Below, piece by piece: positions 1-7,610 of a stretch of 64,000 nucleotides of DNA. Under the pieces are notes generated by a model. That model saw nothing but the letters and a program-made list of their open reading frames with translations. It did not search any database and was not told the origin of the DNA. Both the position numbers and the translations under genes were made by a program. Location of the stretch: positions 17,356-81,355 of the forward strand of contig JAUIIY010000005.1 in assembly GCA_030431375.1 (NCBI GenBank). The letters run 5' to 3'. Origin of the DNA: Alphaproteobacteria bacterium (GTDB lineage Bacteria; Pseudomonadota; Alphaproteobacteria; Rickettsiales; JABSSG01). Each line of letters starts with the position of its first letter. The stretch's first letter is position 1.

Positions 1-599
1 ATAACGATTTGATCATAACCCATATTTTGGGCAAAAGTAATCCTATTTCCCCAACTTTCAGGGTTACCCATTGTACCATCGTAGAGCACATTATACCGAG
101 CACTAATAGACTCATTAAATAATTCATTTGCTTTCTGAGAAGCAATCTCATGATACCAGGAAGCTCTACAAGGAGAGCTAGATTTACTGTACTGAGGAAG
201 CACTTCCATAATTTCATCAGGATTTATATATGTGAAATTTGCAAAGGGTATAGATGTTAGTTCAGATAAATAAGGGATGCCTGAAGTTTTTCCGCTACCT
301 CCTCCACCTCCAAGCAGTGCTAATACTGGATTTGACAAACCTCCAGCTGTTTGCCCAAAGGCTGTTTTACGAACTATAATTTCAAAATTGTCATCGGGGA
401 TTACATTACGCGTTCTCTCTACTAACCAAGACATTTGTTGTTTTATTATCTCCTTCTCGCTATTTGAGTGCGTGCGGAGCAAATCGTTGTTGAGTACTTC
501 CAAGAATGGATGAACAAAGTTACCCTCGTGGGTAACAGCATTCCCATTTTCGAGCATTCCTCGATTATGTTGCACATCTAGTTCGTTTTCAGGTTCCAT
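1..599 (-). CDS. Zeta-toxin-like P-loop kinase, 3' part cut by window edge
   Basis: An ORF open from an ATG at 599 to the left edge gives 199 residues. A glycine-rich Walker A motif (GGGGGGSGKT, about residues 97-106) is followed by INPDE (126-130), HEIAS near 151 and LYDGTMGN (173-180). This order of P-loop, Asp-Glu, His-Glu and DGT is that of the zeta-toxin/UDP-N-acetylglucosamine kinase family, which phosphorylates UDP-GlcNAc or related small molecules. The 95-residue N-terminal extension is acidic and unrecognised. A purine-rich ribosome binding site (agagagg) precedes the ATG. No antitoxin-like gene lies upstream, so it may be a solitary effector or a kinase of another substrate. The C-terminal half is outside the window. 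Family assignment is fairly safe; the target is not known. Confidence 0.75.
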   Translation of the reverse strand, partial: MEPENELDVQHNRGMLENGNAVTHEGNFVHPFLEVLNNDLLRTHSNSEKEIIKQQMSWLVERTRNVIPDDNFEIIVRKTAFGQTAGGLSNPVLALLGGGGGSGKTSGIPYLSELTSIPFANFTYINPDEIMEVLPQYSKSSSPCRASWYHEIASQKANELFNESISARYNVLYDGTMGNPESWGNRITFAQNMGYDQIV

Positions 600-653
600 G
601 ATCAGCCTCTCTAAGTTAGTTAAAAAAAGCTTGAACGATATGCATAAATTTCA

Positions 654-682
654 CCATTACACCCACAATTTTTTCTAGTCAA
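654..682 (-). promoter_or_regulatory. Candidate sigma70 promoter for the zeta-like gene
   Basis: Read on the minus strand, TTGACT is followed after 17 bases by TAATGG with an upstream TG. It lies about 55 bases before the start codon at 599. The -10 is imperfect. Confidence 0.45.
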
Positions 683-794
683 CTTCTAATTTTCCTGTAT
701 AAGCAATGACCTCTTAGTTATTGACATGATGAAATTTTATTAGAATTACAGCTTAAAATGACTAACATTATCCTTAACTTCTATTAACTTTTGA

Positions 795-823
795 TTGACA
801 AAATCACAATAATATTCTATTAT
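795..823 (+). promoter_or_regulatory. Sigma70-type promoter for the 495-aa membrane protein gene
   Basis: TTGACA, a 17-base spacer and TATTAT give a near-consensus promoter 30 bases before the start codon at 854. A strong AGGAGG ribosome binding site follows at 840-845. Confidence 0.75.
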
Positions 824-853
824 GACGCTTGACTTTGGCAGGAGGATAAAAAG

Positions 854-2341
854 ATGCAGTATAAAGATGTATATGAATTACTAAGCAACCCTGAAATCAT
901 TGGGCCTATCATAGCGACCACAGCTATTAATGGAATAAGAGTAGCAGCGACTACATATCCAATCACCTCGGCAACAATTACCACAGTGACAGCAGCCAAA
1001 TTAGCATATGACGTTTATTACGATGAAAACCAAAATTTAAACAATGTGCTGTCATCCTATTACCAAAACGATGCTTTTAAAATAGTAAGTAATGCGGCTT
1101 TAGCTGTAGCTAGTATGGCCGGAGCCGCAAATATACTCATGAACGGATTTGCCGCAGCGGCATCATTTGTAGGTAACCACCCATACATCACAACTGGCAT
1201 TGCATCGTTACCAATATCTAAAGTTGCTTATGATGCATATGTGGATGAAAATCACCCTCTTACAAAAACCTACTATGAATATCAAAATTATATAGATACA
1301 GCAATCGTAGTGGCCGAACTAGGATTAGCTGCTACAGGAGTTATTTACTCAGGGGCATATTGTATTGGGAAATTACTATCATTAAGTTACACATCACTAA
1401 CTCTTATTACTGCTTCTGCTGCTTTAGCAACTAAATTTGGTGTCGATATTTATTATGAGGAAAATCAGGACCCAATAAATATAGCATCTAAATATGCCAA
1501 CTACGCCATAGAGACAAGCAGCAATTTATTTGACTTCGCTTCTTCTTATGCTGAAGATATTACTATCTCACCTAGAGGAATGCTTTGGACTGGAATTGGA
1601 TTAAGTTATGCTAGCATAGGGTCATATTGTGCATTTAATTTTGCTCATAGTAGAGGCTGTCAAAAAATATATAATTTTGGTCTTATTGCTGTTTCTCAAG
1701 CATATAATTATATGAGCAACCTAATATCGGAAATCTCGCCAAACGCCGTATCGCATTTACATAAACACATGCAGATGGTTGGAATTGCTTGGGGGGACCC
1801 TCATGGCGACACGGCATTTAATTTTCATAGTGCTGCAGTACGATATGGCTTAGATAGCGCTGCCTCGAGTGCTTTTGGAGATATTATGTCGAACTATTTC
1901 CCATATACTCTTTCAGCCGCCATTGATACTACAATGATTGGGCCGGGTATATTCATCTACAACTTACCAATAAATCATCCTATTATATTCGCAACAGTTA
2001 CAACTGGATATTTATTATATAAAGCCTTTGGAGATGGTAGTTACGATATATGTACTGATACACCTATTTGCTTTGGATTTTTTGCTCCTCAAATGGCGAT
2101 TCCGATGGGGTCAATTAATCTAATTATCCAAAGCGCACCATTTATGAAAGAAGTCTTGATGAGTAATCCGTGCTCAACGGCTGCACTAATTATTGTTACT
2201 ACAGCTTCTGCCGCCCTCACATATTATCTTATATCAGATGAAGATGAGACCTATGTTATTGTTGATCCTGGATCAGAAGTTACAGGTGATAACCGAGCTG
2301 AAACAACGGGAAACCTCGTAGAAAATAGCGAAATAAATTAA
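854..2341 (+). CDS. Hydrophobic protein with three internal DxYYDEN repeats, unknown function
   Basis: A 495-residue protein not recognised. It is rich in Ala, Ile, Thr and Tyr with several hydrophobic stretches that could be membrane helices. A motif is repeated three times at about 71-75 residue spacing: AYDVYYDENQ (51-60), AYDAYVDENH (125-134) and GVDIYYEENQ (196-205). Each follows a hydrophobic, Ala/Thr-rich segment and precedes a tyrosine-rich stretch. The second half carries a further hydrophobic region and ends in an acidic tail after about residue 460. The start is fixed by AGGAGG eight bases upstream and by a good promoter. It stands alone between divergent and convergent genes. A host-directed membrane effector is possible but inferred only from context. 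Confidence 0.8.
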   Translation: MQYKDVYELLSNPEIIGPIIATTAINGIRVAATTYPITSATITTVTAAKLAYDVYYDENQNLNNVLSSYYQNDAFKIVSNAALAVASMAGAANILMNGFAAAASFVGNHPYITTGIASLPISKVAYDAYVDENHPLTKTYYEYQNYIDTAIVVAELGLAATGVIYSGAYCIGKLLSLSYTSLTLITASAALATKFGVDIYYEENQDPINIASKYANYAIETSSNLFDFASSYAEDITISPRGMLWTGIGLSYASIGSYCAFNFAHSRGCQKIYNFGLIAVSQAYNYMSNLISEISPNAVSHLHKHMQMVGIAWGDPHGDTAFNFHSAAVRYGLDSAASSAFGDIMSNYFPYTLSAAIDTTMIGPGIFIYNLPINHPIIFATVTTGYLLYKAFGDGSYDICTDTPICFGFFAPQMAIPMGSINLIIQSAPFMKEVLMSNPCSTAALIIVTTASAALTYYLISDEDETYVIVDPGSEVTGDNRAETTGNLVENSEIN

Positions 2342-2515
2342 TGGCTACTCCAACACCGATAGGCCATTCTATGAATCTATCAATTCCAATAAAAGCATAA
2401 ATCTAGCCCAGGAACGACTACTCAAAGCATAGCAACATTGTTCCAGAGCCCTTTAAGCTGAGAACTTCATCGGAAACGAATTTAAGACAGCAGAAGAAAG
2501 AAAATCAACTAAATC

Positions 2516-2541
2516 AAAAAGAGCCACCACCGAAAATGGCT
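2516..2541 (-). terminator. Weak hairpin terminator after the frameshifted small gene
   Basis: On the minus strand AGCCA and TGGCT pair across a 10-base loop and are followed by a C and five T. It lies just after the stop codon at 2550, which supports that reading frame. Confidence 0.4.
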
Positions 2542-2549
2542 TCACTTCC

Positions 2550-2848
2550 CTAACCAGCTGCTCCTCCAATTGGCAATGCGAGGTCATCTTCGTTTTCTTC
2601 TCCATTTTGGAGGCCTGCATATATAGCCGCTGGGGGATGCGCCCAAGGATTATCCACAGGCAATGGCTGTGGTACAACTGGATTAGCAGGGTCAAGATAT
2701 GGGAATACATCTAGGTCATTTATATCAGAACTACTTGAGGATGAACCTCCTCTTCAACATCAAATTCATCCATATAATCATCATCACCATTTGGACCAAC
2801 CCAGTCAGCCGGATCTCTATTAGAATTTTGCTGAATTCTGCGCTTCAT
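2550..2848 (-). pseudogene. Frameshifted gene for a small acidic low-complexity protein
   Basis: From ATG at 2848 the frame reads MKRRIQQNSNRDPADWVG, then an acidic GDDDYMDEFDVEE, and hits a stop soon after about position 2750. In the next frame the same kind of composition continues (GGSSSSSSDINDLDVF, then a Pro-rich stretch ending LALPIGGAAG) to a stop at 2550. A terminator-like hairpin follows at once. The two halves join naturally with a one-base shift inside a GAGGAGG tract near 2750. The joined product would be about 100 residues. It is either a decayed gene, a sequence error, or less likely a slippage site. The downstream frame alone starts without a good initiator. Function unknown. 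Confidence 0.55.
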
Positions 2849-2914
2849 ATTTATACCCCATTATTTTTAATCTATAAGTCTACATGAATAAATAGATATA
2901 CCACCAGCCTTTTA

Positions 2915-3202
2915 TTATAAAAAAGAGCAATCTTCCGATATCATTTTAGCTTCTGGCTCAATATACAAACTGCCAGTAAGCTCTGCAGAAGGTGTATTCA
3001 CATCAATTATTACTCTTAGGTAATCAATATTTGGTCCGAATCTTCCTAATGCAAGAAGTTGCATAAATTTTTCGTTTATTTCCCACGCTCTGGCAGCATC
3101 TTGTTCATAAAACAGCGTAATTTCCACCCTAGATCCGTTAATTATATTAACTAATGCGTCTGGTATATTTAAAGTTTTTTTTATGTCTTGATTTAAATTC
3201 AT
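2915..3202 (-). CDS. Small hypothetical protein ending in CSFL
   Basis: A 95-residue protein with no recognised family. The start has an AAGGTG ribosome binding site six bases upstream. A possible promoter is TTGCCA with TATAGT 15 bases downstream, about 40 bases before the ATG. Predicted helix-strand alternation (for example VEITLFYEQ and YLRVIIDVN) suggests a small alpha/beta fold. The last four residues are CSFL, which formally fits a CaaX box with Leu (geranylgeranylation type), though this could be chance in so short a protein. It lies 66 bases upstream of the frameshifted small gene on the same strand and may share a transcript with it. Confidence 0.65.
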   Translation of the reverse strand: MNLNQDIKKTLNIPDALVNIINGSRVEITLFYEQDAARAWEINEKFMQLLALGRFGPNIDYLRVIIDVNTPSAELTGSLYIEPEAKMISEDCSFL

Positions 3203-3287
3203 AATTGCACCTTTTTAAGGTTGGTTAAACTATAACAATTTTTAATCTGTGGCAATTCTTATATCCAGACAATTTGAATTTGCTAAC

Positions 3288-3372
3288 AAAAAAAGGGCCG
3301 CAAACATGCAGCCCTAAATATAAGACAAGTAACGAATCCAATCTCCTCAATTACTTGCTTATCTACCATACC
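3288..3372 (-). ncRNA. Candidate small RNA with SD-like loop and terminator
   Basis: On the minus strand an extended -10 (TGC-TATAAT, 3379-3387) should start transcription near 3372. The roughly 85-base product forms a first stem CAAGTAA/TTACTTG (extended by four more pairs with one bulge) whose 18-base loop shows UGAGGAGA. It ends in a terminator: AGGGCCGC/GCAGCCCT with one mismatch, then seven T (3288-3294). A 29-codon ORF (MVDKQVIEEIGF...) runs through it but has no ribosome binding site. The -35 region is poor, replaced by the extended -10. The promoter, structure and terminator are seen; expression is inference. Confidence 0.5.
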
Positions 3373-3378
3373 TGCTAG

Positions 3379-3387
3379 ATTATAGCA
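3379..3387 (-). promoter_or_regulatory. Extended -10 promoter of the 3288-3372 small RNA
   Basis: The minus strand reads TGCTATAAT, a perfect -10 with the TGn extension. It is about seven bases before the inferred RNA start. No clear -35 is present. Confidence 0.5.
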
Positions 3388-3390
3388 TGT

Positions 3391-3463
3391 GATAAAAACT
3401 TTAAAAAATAAAGTTTTATCCGGATATTGTTATCTTTGAGTTTCAATGCCTCCTCAAGATAAC
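3391..3463. repeat. Two adjacent imperfect hairpins upstream of the small RNA
   Basis: First hairpin: 3391-3403 pairs with 3409-3420 (GATAAAA-ACTTTA against TAAAGTTTTATC, one bulge). Second: 3429-3440 pairs with 3453-3463 (GTTATCTTTGAG against CTCAAGATAAC, one bulge). The second loop and arm hold ATGCCTCCTCA (3446-3456), an 11-base string found again in the candidate small RNA at 61070-61130. With the small RNA this fills the gap between 3203 and 3595; no gene is seen there. Confidence 0.45.
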
Positions 3464-3595
3464 AGACACATAATATCAGAATAATTCTATTAACGCAATA
3501 GTTAAAATATATAAATAGTATTTCAATTTTTAAGTATATATAACTCAGCAATCTACCCAGAACATCTAAGAAAAATCTTGTAAAAATTTATAACA

Positions 3596-4111
3596 TTATG
3601 CATAAAAATATGACCATATACCAGAATTACTATCAGACATTTCTCCAACACATGTCTTGACTAGCAAATCATCAATTGAGTGATAAATAAACTCCATTAC
3701 ATTGTTACAATCTTGACCTTTTAAACGCTCCATGAATCCGACACATAAATTAGTTTTTAATTTGATCACTTCTGCTTTACAAGAAAACCTTTTCTCTACT
3801 TGAGCTTTATCTTTAGCAGCAATGTTTAATGCTAAAACTTCTGAAAAAACATAATTTAATGCATATTCTGCTTTTGCTAATTTTAATTCGTCTTTAGAAA
3901 CTACTTTATTTGATAACTCGTCACGACAATTCATGCCATTATCTAAGCGCTGCGCCATGGGCAACTCTTGAGCCATTAATGCATCTCTTAGGCAAATATA
4001 AAACTCTCTGAATAGTTGATTCGCATCATAATCTTTGCCATCAAACAAAGGGAAAGATGTTGCGGCAAATTCATCTTTAGGCGACATGTGTTTATATGTA
4101 GGATTCCTCAT
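3596..4111 (-). CDS. Hypothetical helical protein, 171 aa
   Basis: Not recognised. The protein looks soluble and mostly helical, with five or six scattered cysteines (for example CLRD, NCRDE, SCKAE, LCVGF, DCNN, TCVGE). There is no signal peptide or membrane segment. GAGG lies seven bases before the ATG. A near-consensus promoter sits about 100 bases upstream at 4214-4241. It is monocistronic as far as the sequence shows, with the nearest terminator on this strand that of the small RNA at 3288-3315. Confidence 0.7.
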   Translation of the reverse strand: MRNPTYKHMSPKDEFAATSFPLFDGKDYDANQLFREFYICLRDALMAQELPMAQRLDNGMNCRDELSNKVVSKDELKLAKAEYALNYVFSEVLALNIAAKDKAQVEKRFSCKAEVIKLKTNLCVGFMERLKGQDCNNVMEFIYHSIDDLLVKTCVGEMSDSNSGIWSYFYA

Positions 4112-4415
4112 AAAATAACCTCACTATTTTTATGTATAATTAAAATTAAAAAAGAGTGAATTTTTTGTGAATTCCAAAACCTGATTTCACCACTGACACC
4201 TCACTCGCCACTAGTTATACACAAAAATTAAATTATGTCAATCTTTGAGGCGTTCATCTGAAGTTATGCACATATAAATTAATATGGTCTGAGACCTCAT
4301 CAGATAACTTACGAATTCTGTATATTTCATAGAATAGCGCTTTTAGCGCTATATAAAACGCAATATAGCTATGATACCAAATACCAATCAGGCGTTATCT
4401 CCATACCGCTACAAT
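4112..4415. other. Gap between genes with promoter and a small hairpin
   Basis: No gene seen. The gap holds the minus-strand promoter at 4214-4241 and a short perfect hairpin at 4334-4352 (ATAGCGC, loop TTTTA, GCGCTAT) that lies just downstream of the Sel1 gene ending at 4416. The hairpin has no T run and may be a weak transcript end. Confidence 0.4.
4214..4241 (-). promoter_or_regulatory. Sigma70-type promoter for the 171-aa gene
   Basis: On the minus strand TTGACA is followed after 16 bases by TATAAC. It drives toward the start at 4111 with a leader of about 95 bases. Confidence 0.65.
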
Positions 4416-5600
4416 TTATAGTCTCAAGCTTTCTGCGTCATCTTGATTATTCTTGCTTGCACCAGCCATAAAACTCTCTTCCTCTGATTGAGAAAACATA
4501 TAAGTCTCATCCGTTATTTTTGAAGATATAGAACTCTCATCCGTTGTTTGTGGAGAATTCTCAAATAAGTTACTCACAACAAGCGCTGCACCAAGGAACA
4601 ATACACTTCCCACTAAAAAGGCACCGTACTCTAAAATTATGAAAGACAGCGCTAAGGACAGTACTAATACCCCATCCGCGCCCTCTTCAATTTCTGACAA
4701 TCGTGCTTTTCCGTAGAAATGTTCAGCTTTTTCATGATTTTTATCATTTCCTTGATTTGTATCATACAAACCATTTCCCTGCCCTGCGGCCTTTGGGTTT
4801 AGCCTCTCCGCCGCCTCTTCATACAAAAACTCTAAATTATATTGAGCTTGCGCATCTCCCTGTTCTGCTGCCTTTGGGTTTAACCCATCCACAACCTCTA
4901 CAACTTCTGGCGATTGTACGTTTCCATAGAAATGTTCAGCTTTTTCATGATTTGTATCATACAAACCATTTCCCTGCTCTGCCGCCTTTGCAAACCACCC
5001 TGCTGCTGCTTCAAAATCTTGATCTACTCCATTCCAATTCTTATACAAAAGTCCCAAAGCACATTGAGCTTGTACATTTCCATGCTTTGCAGCCTTTGTA
5101 AACCATTCTGCTACTGCTTCAAAATCTTGATTCATCATTTTTTCACCTAGGTTATACATGTCATCTAACTTATACTGTGCTTGCGCATTTCCTTCCTCTG
5201 CCTTCTTTACAAGATCTCTCTTTTCATCCTTTATAAAATTTGCAATTATCAACAGTCTCATTCCCATCTTACTGTCTTGCTGCACCCCTACACCGTAAAG
5301 ATACATGACACCTAAATCCTCCAAAGCTTTTACATTTCCCTGCTTTGCTGCTTTTTCATACAATTCCTTGGCCGTCTTACGGTCTTTTTCCACTCCTTTA
5401 CCGCGAAAATACATAACACCCAATTCCTCCTGAGCTTGCGCATTTCCCTGCTCTGCCGCTTTTTTAAACCATCCAACTGCCGTCTTATAGTCTTGCTCCT
5501 CTCCTCCTAGGCCATATTTGTACATAACCCCTAAGTCTACCTGTGCTTGCGCATCTCCCTGCTTTGCTGCTGTATCAATTTGTTTCCAGATTTTCGTCAT
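4416..5600 (-). CDS. Sel1-repeat protein with C-terminal membrane segment
   Basis: A 394-residue protein built from Sel1-like repeats (tandem helix pairs of about 36 residues that bind partner proteins). Clear copies run through about residues 1-125 and 145-215, with the hallmark A..G...AQ..LG.MY..G. It ends in a hydrophobic region (about 315-350) and the tail NNQDDAESLRL. The second half is degraded: a segment with GNGLYDTN and HEKAEHFYG occurs twice, suggesting internal duplication. It is the shorter-repeat paralogue of the gene just upstream, 71 bases away, with the same first 17 residues and the same leader (AGGAGAG before the ATG). Probably co-transcribed with that gene, since no promoter is visible between them. 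Host-protein binding is inferred from the family. Confidence 0.85.
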   Translation of the reverse strand: MTKIWKQIDTAAKQGDAQAQVDLGVMYKYGLGGEEQDYKTAVGWFKKAAEQGNAQAQEELGVMYFRGKGVEKDRKTAKELYEKAAKQGNVKALEDLGVMYLYGVGVQQDSKMGMRLLIIANFIKDEKRDLVKKAEEGNAQAQYKLDDMYNLGEKMMNQDFEAVAEWFTKAAKHGNVQAQCALGLLYKNWNGVDQDFEAAAGWFAKAAEQGNGLYDTNHEKAEHFYGNVQSPEVVEVVDGLNPKAAEQGDAQAQYNLEFLYEEAAERLNPKAAGQGNGLYDTNQGNDKNHEKAEHFYGKARLSEIEEGADGVLVLSLALSFIILEYGAFLVGSVLFLGAALVVSNLFENSPQTTDESSISSKITDETYMFSQSEEESFMAGASKNNQDDAESLRL

Positions 5601-6595
5601 AGTTTGCTCTCCTAAATTTTCAGTTATCCTTAATTAAGCCAAAAAAGTTTTTCTTCATCCCACTACAATATTTATAGTCCCAAGCTTTCTGCGTCATCTT
5701 GATTATTCTTGATTGCACCAGCTATAGAACTCTCTTCCGTTGATTGAGAAGAACTCCTAAATCCCCCCTTAACAAATTCATCAACTGGCTCTTCAACCTC
5801 TAAAAACCGGAGTGAGGTTAATATCTGCTTTGCGTCCTCATCTCCTTGTTTTGCTGCCTTTAAAACCCATTCTGCTGCTTCTACAAAATCTTGCTTCACC
5901 CCTTCACCCATGCCATACAGGAAACCTAAACTATATTGAGCTCTTGCATTTCCTTGCTCTGCTGCTTTTTTAAACCATTCTGCTGCCACCTCATGGTCTT
6001 TTTGCACTCCCTCACCACTACTATACAGGAAACCTAAACTAAACTGAGCTTGCGCATCTCCTTGCTCTGCTGCCTTTGTAAACCATTCTGCTGCTGCTTC
6101 AAAATCTTGATCTACTCCATCCCCATTCTTATACGAAAGTCCCAAAGCACATTGGGCTTGCGCATCTCCTTTCTTTGCTTCCTTTATATAATTTGCAATT
6201 ATCAACTGTTTCATTCCTATCTCACGGGCTTGCGCATCTTCTTCACCGTAAAGATACATGAAACCTAAATCCGCATGAGCTTTTACATTTCCCTGCTTTG
6301 CTGCTTTTTCAAACAATTCCTTGGCCGTCTTACGGTCTTTTTGCACTCCCTCACCACGAAAATACATGACACCCAATTCCTCCTGAGCTTGCGCATTTCC
6401 CTGCTCTACCGCTTTTTTAAACCACTCTAATGCCTTCTTATAGTCTGGATCCTCTTCTCCTAGGCCATATCTGTACATAACCCCTAAGTCTGCCTGTGCT
6501 TCCGCATCTCCCTGCTTTGCTGCTGTATCAATTTGTTTCCAGACACTCGACATAGTTTGCTCTCCTAAATTTTCAGTTGTCTTCAATTAAGCCAA
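5555..6595 (-). repeat. Tandem duplication of the Sel1 gene start and leader
   Basis: The leaders and first codons of the two Sel1 genes match closely: the shared leader includes TTTAGGAGAGCAAACTATG (minus strand) and the coding parts share WKQIDTAAKQGDA. The 3' ends also share NNQDDAESL. The unit of about 1 kb was duplicated head to tail and then diverged. Confidence 0.8.
5672..6553 (-). CDS. Sel1-repeat protein, paralogue of its downstream neighbour
   Basis: Sel1-like repeats fill most of the 293 residues; at least six copies show the AEQG.AQAQ..LG..Y..G pattern, with loops naming GEGVQKDHE and GDGVDQDFE. The start is taken at ATG 6553 (MSSVWKQ), not at an in-frame ATG 33 bases upstream: the same AGGAGAG leader precedes the paralogue's start, and in the longer reading it would be inside the coding region. 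There is no signal peptide or membrane segment, unlike the paralogue. A good promoter lies at 6619-6647. Sel1 proteins of Legionella and other intracellular bacteria act in host interaction; that role is inferred here. Confidence 0.88.
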   Translation of the reverse strand: MSSVWKQIDTAAKQGDAEAQADLGVMYRYGLGEEDPDYKKALEWFKKAVEQGNAQAQEELGVMYFRGEGVQKDRKTAKELFEKAAKQGNVKAHADLGFMYLYGEEDAQAREIGMKQLIIANYIKEAKKGDAQAQCALGLSYKNGDGVDQDFEAAAEWFTKAAEQGDAQAQFSLGFLYSSGEGVQKDHEVAAEWFKKAAEQGNARAQYSLGFLYGMGEGVKQDFVEAAEWVLKAAKQGDEDAKQILTSLRFLEVEEPVDEFVKGGFRSSSQSTEESSIAGAIKNNQDDAESLGL

Positions 6596-6618
6596 AAAAG
6601 TTTTGCTTTAGCTGCACG

Positions 6619-6647
6619 GTTATATGGCAAAAGTTAGTAAAAATCAA
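6619..6647 (-). promoter_or_regulatory. Sigma70-type promoter of the Sel1 operon
   Basis: On the minus strand TTGATT, a 17-base spacer and TATAAC lie about 65 bases before the start at 6553. Confidence 0.65.
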
Positions 6648-6783
6648 CTTGTGAAAAGCATGATATTTGAATTATTCACCTATAATCACAACGTCTCTTA
6701 AAATTATTTTTTTGAGGTTACGGCCAACTTGATCGGAATCTAAAAAAGCTCTGCTATACCTTCTCAAAAATAACCATAAAGGG

Positions 6784-7518
6784 TCATTCTATACAGAATT
6801 TTACATATAGAGCATTATGGTCTGAAGCTTCCTCAGGCAGTTTTTTAAACTCTTCAACTTTTGCCGCAGGTGAGGTCAAAATATAGTCAGCATATCTTGC
6901 AGTTTTTGGATAATAGGATGTTCTGGTTGAGGTAATATTATTCAATTTAATGTGATCCACCATATTTTCTGACAAAATCTGAAAACTTTTTGTATCTGGA
7001 TTTAAATTAAAATCGCCACATAATATTTTTGGCATAGATAAGGAAGACATGAATTGTTTTATTTTCTGAGATTGAGCTATTCGCTCTGGAGTATCATCCT
7101 TACCTGAACTAGTCCTTAGTCCATGAAAATTAATAATAGCAAATTCTTTGCCATTTTTTTTACAAATAACATATTGAATGATGCGCGAATGATCAGCATC
7201 TTTTCCATCATATTTTGGATTGTCATAAACAAATAATTTACCCTGCCCCTCTACCTCAATCTCTTTGGATACAAATATGCACAAACCAAATATATTTTTA
7301 GCTGCCGGATCAAAATATCCACGATGATTTGGCAAAAGTTTTTGCAATTCACCAAATGAATCAAGATTAACATATTGGCTCCCCGGACCAATCTTTGCAC
7401 TAGCCTGGGAGTAAATTTCCTGCAAACAAAAAAAATCGACATTTTTATATTGATGAAAAAACTTTATCAGCCTTTCCCTTAGATGCCCAGCCCATATATT
7501 TAGAGTGATAAGCTCCAT
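6784..7518 (-). CDS. Endonuclease/exonuclease/phosphatase (EEP) family hydrolase
   Basis: A 244-residue EEP-fold enzyme (the DNase I, sphingomyelinase and inositol phosphatase superfamily). Conserved motifs in order: LNIW (6-9), LQE (32-34, metal-binding Glu), INFHG (129-133), GDFN (168-171), ADY (210-212) and SDH (232-234, catalytic His). The whole domain is present and of minimal length, so no targeting extension or membrane segment is added. Start: ATG 7518 gives the usual few residues before the first strand; an in-frame TTG at 7551 would add 11 residues but would lie at the inferred transcription start. Substrate cannot be told from sequence: nucleic acid, lipid or phosphoinositide are all possible. 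It is divergent from the gene at 7611. Confidence 0.85.
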   Translation of the reverse strand: MELITLNIWAGHLRERLIKFFHQYKNVDFFCLQEIYSQASAKIGPGSQYVNLDSFGELQKLLPNHRGYFDPAAKNIFGLCIFVSKEIEVEGQGKLFVYDNPKYDGKDADHSRIIQYVICKKNGKEFAIINFHGLRTSSGKDDTPERIAQSQKIKQFMSSLSMPKILCGDFNLNPDTKSFQILSENMVDHIKLNNITSTRTSYYPKTARYADYILTSPAAKVEEFKKLPEEASDHNALYVKFCIE

Positions 7519-7534
7519 TTCTATTTTTATAAAT

Positions 7535-7586
7535 TTGTTGAATCCTAGCAAATCAACATATATAAGTCCATCTATGTTGATTGCAA
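7535..7586. promoter_or_regulatory. Divergent promoters sharing one -10, flanked by a perfect inverted repeat
   Basis: The palindromic TATATA at 7559-7564 can serve both directions: plus strand TTGTTG (7535-7540) with an 18-base spacer, minus strand TTGCAA (7581-7586) with a 16-base spacer. The inverted repeat ATCAACATA (7552-7560) and TATGTTGAT (7573-7581) brackets it, with half-site centres 21 bases apart. This is the geometry of an operator for a dimeric repressor controlling both the EEP gene and the gene at 7611. Confidence 0.5.
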
Positions 7587-7610
7587 TATCATTAATTAGG
7601 AGAAAAAATT

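Noticed and set aside
2453..2710. Minus-strand 85-codon frame over the small frameshifted gene
   Set aside because: Its translation lacks the acidic and Pro-rich character of the two other frames and it has no ribosome binding site or matching terminator position.
2730..2770. Programmed ribosomal frameshift in the small gene
   Set aside because: The GAGGAGG tract is not a typical slippery heptamer and no downstream stimulatory structure was seen; decay or sequence error is simpler.
6554..6586. Upstream ATG of the second Sel1 gene
   Set aside because: The 33 bases are the same leader that precedes the paralogue's start and contain its ribosome binding site.
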